A stretch of 64,000 nt of DNA, taken from Xylanimonas cellulosilytica (lineage in GTDB: Bacteria > Actinomycetota > Actinomycetes > Actinomycetales > Actinomycetaceae). Both the position numbers and the translations under genes were made by a program. Location of the stretch: positions 2,679 through 66,678 of the forward strand of contig JVKM01000015.1 in the NCBI GenBank assembly GCA_001072465.1, given 5' to 3'. A model generated the notes under the pieces. That model was not told the DNA's origin, did no database searches, and saw only the letters and a program-made list of their open reading frames with translations. Shown in pieces: positions 57,278 to 64,000 of the stretch (its first letter is position 1; each line of letters opens with the position of its first letter).

Positions 57278-59125
57278 ATGTCACAAGAGCATAAGTTCTT
57301 AATTTCAATGACAATTCTCGACCACCTGGGACGACAACTCTATCGCAACTTTATCACCGTAATCGGTGAAGCCATTTCGAACGCATGGGATGCTGACGCA
57401 CAGAATGTATGGATCGAACTAGACCGTTCTACTCAAACGCTATCAATCCTCGACGACGGACACGGAATGTCCTCTAAGGACCTCGACGATAAGTTTCTCA
57501 AGATAGGATATACAAAACGAGGTCGCGAGGGAACAGAGCGACACAGTGCAACAGGGCGTCCATACATCGGCGCTAAAGGAATCGGGAAACTAGCATTACT
57601 ATCCTGCGCAGACACAATTTCCATTGCTTCAAAAACAACATCCACAGGGCCCACCGGATGCCTAATTAGCAACATTGAACTAGACCAAGCTATTACGAAT
57701 GATCTAACAACTGAAGAAGTTATACTCAGCGACGCAATCCCTCAAGCTTACAAACTACTTGACACACTGCCAAGTAATAGCGGAACCGCACTGATCCTTA
57801 ATGGCATGAGAACCGCCAATTCGGGTGATGAATTCCTACGATCTTCAATTGCTCAGGGCTTCCGATTTTCATTGATCGATCCAGAATTTCACATCTACTA
57901 CAACAAAGTAGAAGTCACGGTACAGGATCTAGGAAAGCTGATCTCTAAAACACAGTTTGCCTGGCTATTTCCTGGCACAAAGGACGATTTTACAGATCAG
58001 TTAGATCACGCTATTGAAAGATGTCGGAATACAGTGCCAGAAAAGGAGTATACAATACCGATCACTGTATTGCATACTAATAGCGCAGGAGCAGAAAACG
58101 ATCCAGCAGTTGACGATATTCAAATTACTGGATTTATAGCATCCACAAATAAGCCACGAGATCTACACATTTACGGAAGCGACGAGCGCGCCACTCTTGA
58201 CCTATTTGTCAATGGACGCATCAGGGAACGAAACATCCTCCAGCACATTCCATCATCAAGAGTGCCTGAACAATACATCTATGGCCAGATTCATGTAAAC
58301 GGTCTCGATCGCGCCGGTACCGACCCCTTTACATCAGCTCGTGAACAGGTGATAGCGAATGACCCCATTTATCGAGCTGTCCTTGCTGAACTTAAGTTAA
58401 TCCTCAAGAACATATACGACCACTGGGACATCATGCGTATACAACTCAAAGAGGAAGGTGACCCAACGACTAAGAATGCATCAAAGGATACCCGCGCGGC
58501 CGACCAGCTCGCCAAAGCAACCATGAAACAGATTCGCGACAAGTTTCCAGTTATGGAACGAGAATACTGGGACAAAACACTAAATGAACTTGTTGATCGC
58601 GCATCACTCAATTCAAGATTTTATACACGCGCTTTTTTCGCAGAAAACCTGCTGCGACACATACTCATCGACGCCGGTTATCAGCACAGATCTGACTATC
58701 CAACTCACATTCAGCAACTTTTATACGAGGATCCGAACCCAACAACACCAAATTCGAATATGATCACTGGCCATTCCTCAAACGTTCAACAACACAAAGG
58801 TTCAATTTGGAAGAATATTGTACAGAAAACCCGCACCAAGGAAGCTAAGCAAGGATATAGCGGTCGAACTAGTATACGTCACACGATAAGTGATTTGGAC
58901 TACCTACTTCTTAGCGATCTTCTAAGATTTGCCGACAAGACCAATAGCAATGGTCTTTCATTCAGAGCTGTCGCACCCGAATCCACTCGCAATATCGACA
59001 AAATACTTTGTCTGCGCAACATCATCATGCACTGCTGCACCCTAACTAAGTATGGACGCCAAGAATTTATGCGCCTATACGAGCATCTGATTGAAGAAAT
59101 GATTGAGTTCGCAACAAGTGAATAA
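57278..59125 (+). CDS. Bergerat-fold (GHKL/MORC-like) ATPase with HEPN-like C-terminus, candidate defence protein
   Basis: A 615-aa protein. The N-terminal ATPase has the N-box E31AISN35 in GEAISNAWDADA, the G1 box D59-x-G-x-G63 (DDGHGM), the G2 box GAKGIGKLALL (98-108) and a GT motif in SGTALIL (about 169-174). A transducer-like middle part contains DRAGTDPFTSAREQV. The C-terminal third is helical and includes a HEPN-type R580-N-I-I-M-H585 in LCLRNIIMHCC. The gene is visibly AT-rich (about 40-45% GC by eye) against GC-rich surroundings, a sign of transfer. It is convergent with a C5 methyltransferase. GHKL ATPases with methylases occur in prokaryotic MORC/MutL-type restriction loci; the HEPN reading is inference from one motif. 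Confidence 0.82.
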   Translation: MSQEHKFLISMTILDHLGRQLYRNFITVIGEAISNAWDADAQNVWIELDRSTQTLSILDDGHGMSSKDLDDKFLKIGYTKRGREGTERHSATGRPYIGAKGIGKLALLSCADTISIASKTTSTGPTGCLISNIELDQAITNDLTTEEVILSDAIPQAYKLLDTLPSNSGTALILNGMRTANSGDEFLRSSIAQGFRFSLIDPEFHIYYNKVEVTVQDLGKLISKTQFAWLFPGTKDDFTDQLDHAIERCRNTVPEKEYTIPITVLHTNSAGAENDPAVDDIQITGFIASTNKPRDLHIYGSDERATLDLFVNGRIRERNILQHIPSSRVPEQYIYGQIHVNGLDRAGTDPFTSAREQVIANDPIYRAVLAELKLILKNIYDHWDIMRIQLKEEGDPTTKNASKDTRAADQLAKATMKQIRDKFPVMEREYWDKTLNELVDRASLNSRFYTRAFFAENLLRHILIDAGYQHRSDYPTHIQQLLYEDPNPTTPNSNMITGHSSNVQQHKGSIWKNIVQKTRTKEAKQGYSGRTSIRHTISDLDYLLLSDLLRFADKTNSNGLSFRAVAPESTRNIDKILCLRNIIMHCCTLTKYGRQEFMRLYEHLIEEMIEFATSE

Positions 59126-59165
59126 TCCTTCAGCACTTTTTACATAGCTTGAGCACATCAGCCTA

Positions 59166-60188
59166 TCAGCATTGGAATACTTTACCTACTAATTGACCGA
59201 AGACTGGAGGAACAGCATTCCCAATGAGACGACCGACATTTTCCAGGGTTATCTTCTCGTCCGGTCCAGTGAAGATAAAGTCCTTCGGGAATCCCTGAAG
59301 GATCGCGGCTTCGCGCAGGGTGAGGCCGCGATCCTGGGTCGGGTGCGTAAAGCGTCCCGCACCGGTGTTATACGGCTGCGTCGTGATTGTCGGCGACGGC
59401 TCATCAGAACGCATACGTCCATAGAAAGACCCAAAGTTCGCATTCACATCACGAATCTGACACGGCAGCCGCAACTCCATCGGCCAATCCTGCCATGTTC
59501 CTCCCGGGCGAGAATGCTGTGCCCTCTTCAGATTCATCGGGGACAGGCGGCGCGCATAGTGTAGAGGGTCTTGGGGGTCATGCTCCCCCGATGCTAACCG
59601 CGGTAGCGTTCCAATCGCATTTTCCACTGTCACGTACTCATCGGGTGTATGCGTGGGCTTTGGTAGCTTCGGTTCAGCAGCCAGCGCTCCAACAAGAACG
59701 AGACGGCGACGCTTCTGAGGAAGACCAAAGTCAGGGCCGTACAGAACCCCGTAGTCGACTGAGTATCCTTCCCCCTCAAGAGTCTGGACAAAACGCTCAA
59801 ACATCGCATCCCGCGCGAGCAAAGGAACATTTTCCATCGTCACATAGTCAGGATGTGTCTCGCGCACAAGGCGCCCGAATTCATCGAGCAGGCGCCAGTT
59901 CTTGTCCTGAGAAGGATCTTTTCCCCGTCTTTGGCTGGAAAAAGGTTGACACGGGGCACATCCGGCGAGGAGGCGAAGTGTGCCTTCCCCCCACAGCTCG
60001 TTCAGCGTCTCTGCAGTCACGTCAACCACCGACGCCTCGATGAACTGAGCGTTCAGATTGTGCTCATAGGGGTACTTGCAGCGGCGCTCAAGATCGATAC
60101 CAGCAACAACCTCGATACCTGCCTGCTGCAAACCGAGAGACAGACCGCCTGTTCCACAGAACAGATCGATCGCGCGAATATTCGACAC
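59166..60188 (-). CDS. DNA (cytosine-5-)-methyltransferase
   Basis: A 340-aa Dcm-type enzyme. Motif I is DLFCGTGGLSLGL, motif IV GCAPCQPFSSQ (catalytic Cys), motif VI VTMENVPLL, motif VIII PQKRRRLVLVG, a target-recognition region about 195-265 and motif X LIGNAVPPVFG. It starts at GTG 60188 (MSNIRAIDLF) with GGGGAG upstream and ends 40 bases from the stop of the convergent ATPase gene. GC content is intermediate between the ATPase and the host genes. No endonuclease gene accompanies it. The target sequence is unknown. Confidence 0.94.
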   Translation of the reverse strand: MSNIRAIDLFCGTGGLSLGLQQAGIEVVAGIDLERRCKYPYEHNLNAQFIEASVVDVTAETLNELWGEGTLRLLAGCAPCQPFSSQRRGKDPSQDKNWRLLDEFGRLVRETHPDYVTMENVPLLARDAMFERFVQTLEGEGYSVDYGVLYGPDFGLPQKRRRLVLVGALAAEPKLPKPTHTPDEYVTVENAIGTLPRLASGEHDPQDPLHYARRLSPMNLKRAQHSRPGGTWQDWPMELRLPCQIRDVNANFGSFYGRMRSDEPSPTITTQPYNTGAGRFTHPTQDRGLTLREAAILQGFPKDFIFTGPDEKITLENVGRLIGNAVPPVFGQLVGKVFQC

Positions 60189-60215
60189 AGCGCACTCCCC
60201 TTCCGATCACAGCCC

Positions 60216-60233
60216 GATAATGCCGGCATTATC
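60216..60233 (-). promoter_or_regulatory. 18-bp perfect palindrome over the methyltransferase promoter region
   Basis: GATAATGCCGGCATTATC is a perfect 18-bp palindrome 27 bases upstream of the methyltransferase start. Read on the minus strand its first half, GGATAAT, is a good -10 element. The centre GCCGGC is a plausible methylation site. It could be an operator or a methylation-sensitive autoregulatory switch. Confidence 0.6.
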
Positions 60234-60309
60234 CTACCCCGGCACACCATCAGTTGAAGGTAGCAGGCAAGAGTTGGAGTGGCTAGAGACGTATCACTCT
60301 TGCAAGTGG

Positions 60310-61098
60310 CTAATACTTCCCCGCGGCGGCGCGGATGAGCGTGAGTGCGACCGCGCCGGCCGTGGAGGAACGCAGAACGTTGCCTCCCAACCCAATCGTG
60401 CGGGCACCGGCGTCCACCAGCTGCGCCGTCTCCTCGGCTCCGATGCCACCCTCGGGGCCCACGATGAGAGCAATGCGGGCGGGAAGAGCCCCATCCGTGG
60501 ACGCTTCCTGGACCTGAGCGAGCACAGCCCCGAGCGAATCCGTGGCCTCCTCGTGGCAGACGAAGGCCACCCCGGCCTCGCCGATCAGGGAGGCGACCCA
60601 GGAGGCGAGCTCGCGGCTATCCTTGACGTCCTCAACAACCGGGACGTAGGCGCGTCGGGACTGCTTGGCGGCCGAGCGGGCCACACCCTCCCACTTCGCG
60701 CGCCCCTTCTCGGCCTTCGGGCCCTTCCACTGGACGATCGCGCGCTGCGATGCCCAGGGAATCACCCGGTCGATGCCGATCTCCGTGCAGATCTCGACGG
60801 CGGCCTCGTCGCGCCCACCCTTGGCGAGCGCCTGAACGAGGATCACCTCGGGATTCGGGGCATCCTCGCGCACGAGCTCACGCACGATGAGGGACAGCGA
60901 GGCCTTATCGCTCCCGTTCACCTCACACGTCGCGCGCGCTCCGTCGCCGTCGACGACGTCGACCCACTCCCCCGCGCCGATGCGGCGCACGGAGGCTGCG
61001 TGACGCCCCTCGGCTCCCCCAAGGGTCGCACTGTCCCCCACGGACAGGGACTCAAGGGACGGGGTCAGGTCCTCAGCGAGGAAAACGGGCAGCGTCAC
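60310..61098 (-). CDS. rsmE: 16S rRNA (uracil(1498)-N(3))-methyltransferase
   Basis: A 262-aa SPOUT-class enzyme. An N-terminal PUA-like domain (GGAEGRHAASVRRIGAGEWVDVVDGDG) precedes a trefoil-knot domain with ALAKGGRDEAAVEICTEIGIDRVIPW, ARSAAKQSRRAYVPVV, the SAM-binding IVGPEGGIGAEE and LGGNVLRSSTAGAVAL. It follows dnaJ by six bases, a conserved actinobacterial pair. A weak inverted repeat GCAAGAG/CTCTTGC lies past its stop (60267-60303). Confidence 0.94.
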   Translation of the reverse strand: MTLPVFLAEDLTPSLESLSVGDSATLGGAEGRHAASVRRIGAGEWVDVVDGDGARATCEVNGSDKASLSLIVRELVREDAPNPEVILVQALAKGGRDEAAVEICTEIGIDRVIPWASQRAIVQWKGPKAEKGRAKWEGVARSAAKQSRRAYVPVVEDVKDSRELASWVASLIGEAGVAFVCHEEATDSLGAVLAQVQEASTDGALPARIALIVGPEGGIGAEETAQLVDAGARTIGLGGNVLRSSTAGAVALTLIRAAAGKY

Positions 61099-61104
61099 GG
61101 TGCA

Positions 61105-62223
61105 TCACCCCATGAAGGTGTCACGGAGCTTGTCAAAGAACGAGGCCTGCTGACGATGGGGCTCCACGCGGACCTCGCCGCGCACCTTCGCCAGCTCCTC
61201 GAGCAGCTCGCGCGACTTGTCGTCGAGTTTCTTGGGGATCTGAACGTCCACGTGCACGTGCATCGAGCCGCGGCCCGAGCGCTGCAGGTGGCCGACACCC
61301 AGGCCCTCCAGAACGATGTCGTCGTTGGGCTGCGTGCCCGGATTAATCGTCACGGTCTTCTTACCGTCGAGAGTCTCGAGCTCAAACTCCGTGCCCAGCG
61401 CTGCCGTGGTCATCGGGATCGTGATCCACGTGTGCAGGTCGTCGCCTCGGCGATCGAACACGGGGTGCTTCTTCTCGCGAATCAGCAGGTACAGGTCGCC
61501 GTTCGGGCCGCCGCCCGGGCCGACCTCGGCCTCGCCGCTGACGCGGATCTGGGTACCCTCGCTGGCACCGGCCGGGATGTTGATGTTGAGGGTGCGGCGA
61601 GTACGCACGCGGCCCGCTCCCGAGCACTCGGCACACGGGGTCGCGATCGTGTTGCCGTATCCCTGACACGACGGGCAGGGCGCCTGCGTCTGCATACGGC
61701 CGAAGAGCGAGTTCTGAATCTGGGTGACAAAGCCCGAGCCGTGGCAGGTGGTGCACTGCACGGGCGACGTGCCCGGCTGGCACATCGAGCCGTTGCAGGC
61801 GTCGCACAGGACGTGGGTGTCGAAAGAGACCTCCTTGGCGGCACCGAAGGCGGCGTCCTCCAGGGTAAGGTCGACGGTTACCTGCTTATCCTTGCCGCGA
61901 CGCACGCGGGAAGCCGGGCCAGCAGCCGAGGCACCAAAGCCGCCGCTGAACATGGCCTCGAAGATATCGGAGAATCCACCGAAGCCGGCGCCCGCACCCG
62001 CGCCACCGCCGCGCAGAGCATCAGGACCACCAATGTCGTACATCTGACGCTTCTCGGGATCCGAGAGCGTCTCGTAGGCGACGGACAGCTCCTTGAAGGC
62101 TTCCTCGGAGTCGGCTCCCGCGTAGTCGGGGTGAAGCTTTCGCGCGAGCTTGCGGTAGGCCTTCTTAATCTCGTCCTGGCTGGCGTCACGGGCGACACCG
62201 AGAACCTCGTAGTAGTCTCTCAC
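61105..62223 (-). CDS. dnaJ: Chaperone DnaJ (Hsp40), DnaJ2 type
   Basis: A 372-aa Hsp70 co-chaperone. The J-domain ([32 protein letters not shown], with HPD) is followed by a Gly-rich linker ([26 protein letters not shown]) and a zinc domain with four CxxC pairs ([32 protein letters not shown]). The first repeat lacks the final glycine. C-terminal peptide-binding domains close with [17 protein letters not shown] start. It lies between hrcA and rsmE; the HrcA/CIRCE site upstream implies heat regulation. Confidence 0.95.
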   Translation of the reverse strand: MRDYYEVLGVARDASQDEIKKAYRKLARKLHPDYAGADSEEAFKELSVAYETLSDPEKRQMYDIGGPDALRGGGAGAGAGFGGFSDIFEAMFSGGFGASAAGPASRVRRGKDKQVTVDLTLEDAAFGAAKEVSFDTHVLCDACNGSMCQPGTSPVQCTTCHGSGFVTQIQNSLFGRMQTQAPCPSCQGYGNTIATPCAECSGAGRVRTRRTLNINIPAGASEGTQIRVSGEAEVGPGGGPNGDLYLLIREKKHPVFDRRGDDLHTWITIPMTTAALGTEFELETLDGKKTVTINPGTQPNDDIVLEGLGVGHLQRSGRGSMHVHVDVQIPKKLDDKSRELLEELAKVRGEVRVEPHRQQASFFDKLRDTFMG

Positions 62224-62274
62224 GGCTGTTCTTTCTTCTCGTGGGGGATGTTCATCAACGTCTGTGGGGCGACA

Positions 62275-63318
62275 TTAGTCGCCGTGCTGGGAGGCGAGAT
62301 AGCGTGACAGGTAGGCGGCGACTGCTCGCACGGAGCTCATGGTGCGCGCGTAATCCATGCGCATGGGGCCAACGATGCCGAGGTGCGCTGATCCGACGGA
62401 GTCGTCGGCGCCGGCACGGTACGTGCCCGTGACGACGGCGGCTTCCGCCAGGCCGTCGTGGGGATTCTCGGCGCCGATACTCACGTGCACGTCAGCGCCC
62501 GGGTCGGCCTCAGCAAAGAGACGCATGAGGACAACCTGTTCCTCGAGAGCGTCGAGGACGGGGGCAATGTCGTGAAAGTCGAGGGCTCCGCGGGCCAGGT
62601 TCGCGGCACCCGCGACAACGATCTTCGACTCGCTCTGCCCGCTCAGGACGTCCGTGAGGGCCGAACCGATCGCAGCGACCGTCCCCACCAGATCGGGCCG
62701 GGCCGAGGCCGTGGCCTCGTCAACGCAGGCCTGCGCGGTCGTAGAGGTCGCACCGTCGCAGTGCTGACGCAGGTGTTCGCGCACCTCGCGCAGCTGTCCA
62801 TCATCGAGGGGCGCGTGAAGAGTGAGGCTGCGCTCCCCGACCTCGCCGTCCGTGGTGATGACGACGACGAGGACGCGACCGGGAGCCAGAGCGATAACCT
62901 CGAGGTGCTTGAGAACGCGCACGCGCGCCCCCGGGTACTGCACGAGGGCCACCTGATGCGTGACCTGGGCAAGGAGACGAACGGAGCGCTCCACGACGTC
63001 GTCGATATCGACGGACTCGGCCAGGAAGGTCTCGAGGGCGTGGCGTTCCGGCCCGCTCATTGGCTTGAGTTCGGCGAGTCGATCGACGAACACGCGGTAG
63101 CCGCGGTCGGTCGGCACACGCCCCGCCGAGGTGTGGGGCTGATAGATGAGGCCGGCTTCCTCCAGCACCGCCATGTCGTTGCGGATGGTCGCGGATGAGA
63201 CGCCGAGGCCTCCGGCGGCGATGGCCTTAGAGCCGACGGGTTCACGGGTGGCCACGTACTGGGTGACGATGGCGCGCAGGACGTCAAGCCTGCGGTTTTG
63301 TGCGCTGTTGCGTGTCAT
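62275..63318 (-). CDS. hrcA: Heat-inducible transcription repressor HrcA
   Basis: A 347-aa repressor that binds CIRCE. The N-terminal winged helix (RRLDVLRAIVTQYVATREPVGSKAIAAGGLGVSSATIRNDMAVLEEAGLIYQPHTSAGRVPTDRGYR in short) is canonical, and the C-terminal GAF-like dimer domain ends with GIVGPMRMDYARTMSSVRAVAAYL. ATG 63318 has GGAGGAG upstream. Its own promoter carries CIRCE (63336-63360), giving autoregulation. Confidence 0.95.
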   Translation of the reverse strand: MTRNSAQNRRLDVLRAIVTQYVATREPVGSKAIAAGGLGVSSATIRNDMAVLEEAGLIYQPHTSAGRVPTDRGYRVFVDRLAELKPMSGPERHALETFLAESVDIDDVVERSVRLLAQVTHQVALVQYPGARVRVLKHLEVIALAPGRVLVVVITTDGEVGERSLTLHAPLDDGQLREVREHLRQHCDGATSTTAQACVDEATASARPDLVGTVAAIGSALTDVLSGQSESKIVVAGAANLARGALDFHDIAPVLDALEEQVVLMRLFAEADPGADVHVSIGAENPHDGLAEAAVVTGTYRAGADDSVGSAHLGIVGPMRMDYARTMSSVRAVAAYLSRYLASQHGD

Positions 63319-63335
63319 GCCATCTCCTCCCGTTC

Positions 63336-63360
63336 TGGCACTCCTACTTCCTGAGTGCCA
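63336..63360 (-). promoter_or_regulatory. CIRCE operator
   Basis: TGGCACTC-N9-GAGTGCCA: a perfect 8-bp inverted repeat with the 9-base spacer of CIRCE (consensus TTAGCACTC-N9-GAGTGCTAA), 18 bases upstream of hrcA. It is the HrcA binding site controlling hrcA-dnaJ-rsmE. Confidence 0.92.
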
Positions 63361-63447
63361 ATGCTACTCCTCGCAGCCAATCGGGGGCGACACGAGGGCC
63401 GCGCCAGGTGTGCGCCGAGCGCGAACCTCACACTGGGCTGACGGCAG

Positions 63448-64000
63448 TCATTGCGCCCAGGGCACGGTCACGAAGTCGATGAGCTCCTCGACCCGCCCCA
63501 GCAACGCCGGCTCGAGGTCGCGGTAGGTGCGCACGGTCGACAGGATCCGCTTCCACCCCATGGCGATGTCACGCTGGTCGGCGTGCGGCCAGCCGAGGGC
63601 CTCGAGGGTTCCATGCTTGATATCGGTGCCGCGTGGAACGTCGGGCCAGCGCTCGAGGCCGACGCTGGCGGGCTTCACCGCCTGCCAGATGTCAACGAAC
63701 GGGTGGCCGAGGACGAGGACCGCACCCGGCCAACGCGCGGACACTGCCTCGGCGATGCGCGACTCCTTCGAACCGGGAACCATGTGGTCGACGAGAACGC
63801 CCGCACGCGCAGTGTCCGTCGGATCGAAAACCTCCAGGATCGCCTCAAGGTTGTCAACGCCTTCGAGAAGCTGCACGGCGATCCCGGCTTCGGCCAGGTC
63901 CTCGCCCCACACGTGCTGGACGAGCTCCGCGTCGTGGCGCCCCTCGACCCAGATGCGCGAGCGCTTGGCAACCTTAGGCCCGCTCGACGCGGGAGCGAAA
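63448..64000 (-). CDS. DUF3097 family protein (partial, runs off the window)
   Basis: The C-terminal 183 residues of a gene whose 5' part lies beyond 64000; the frame stays open to the edge. KVAKRSRIWVEGRHDAELVQHVWGEDLAEAGIAVQLLEGVDNL is a Toprim-like core, followed by VFDPTDTARAGVLVDHMVPGSKESRIAEAV, VLVLGHPFVDIWQAVKPASVGL and WPDVPRGTDIKHGTLEALGWPH. These match DUF3097, an actinobacterial family commonly encoded next to hrcA. Its function is not established. The GTG at 63912 is internal, not the start. Confidence 0.88.
   Translation of the reverse strand, partial: FAPASSGPKVAKRSRIWVEGRHDAELVQHVWGEDLAEAGIAVQLLEGVDNLEAILEVFDPTDTARAGVLVDHMVPGSKESRIAEAVSARWPGAVLVLGHPFVDIWQAVKPASVGLERWPDVPRGTDIKHGTLEALGWPHADQRDIAMGWKRILSTVRTYRDLEPALLGRVEELIDFVTVPWAQ

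Overview
The window is GC-rich (roughly two thirds G+C by eye) and densely packed. Its gene content points to a facultatively anaerobic actinobacterium of the Actinomyces/Schaalia type. The evidence is the GlgE-type glycogen/maltosyl pathway, NucS mismatch endonuclease, an HrcA/CIRCE-controlled dnaJ, a DUF3097 gene, pyruvate formate-lyase in an actinobacterial background, and a short ATP synthase epsilon subunit. The genus assignment is an inference from gene content, not from a marker search.

Layout. 1-4.4 kb: an ABC exporter pair, a one-TM protein behind a palindromic promoter region, a Bcp peroxiredoxin and tRNA-Leu(UAG). 4.4-8.5 kb: etfB-etfA-cysteine desulfurase-mnmA, reading leftwards. 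8.7-17.1 kb (plus strand): glgX, trpS, a small membrane protein, glgE and glgB. 17.1-24.7 kb (minus): a 57-aa membrane protein, a thioredoxin-like/TPR protein, a lipoprotein plus bitopic membrane protein pair, a Zn-ribbon-like protein, nagA, an AlkZ-like glycosylase, nucS and a DUF2550 protein. 24.7-36.1 kb (minus): a complete ATP synthase operon (atpB-E-F-H-A-G-D-C) preceded by rpmE, prfA, prmC, a TsaC/Sua5 protein, a WecA-like transferase and an AtpI-like protein. 36.3-40.5 kb: three tandem paralogous membrane proteins placed between rpmE and rho. 40.6-44.9 kb: rho, thrB and hom.

45-48.6 kb (plus) holds the anaerobic pyruvate module. PFL is encoded in two pieces: a 701-aa subunit with the Cys-Cys active site but no glycyl-radical domain, and a separate 83-aa RVSGYAV protein, followed by the radical-SAM activase pflA. 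48.6-56.2 kb (minus) holds def, a sugar O-acetyltransferase, a class-I glutamine amidotransferase and an adenine/adenosine deaminase. These are followed by a decayed second copy of the amidotransferase-deaminase pair: one copy is a chimera with a proline-rich tail, the other has two internal deletions. A DUF1269-like protein and aminopeptidase C complete this stretch.

57.2-60.2 kb is a visibly AT-richer island between an aldose-1-epimerase-like gene and the rsmE-dnaJ-hrcA cluster. It contains a 615-aa Bergerat-fold (GHKL) ATPase whose C-terminus carries a HEPN-like R-N-x3-H motif, convergent with a C5-cytosine methyltransferase. No separate endonuclease gene is present, and an 18-bp perfect palindrome sits on the methyltransferase promoter region. 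This is the best candidate in the window for an undescribed (defence or modification) system. The window ends inside a DUF3097 gene.
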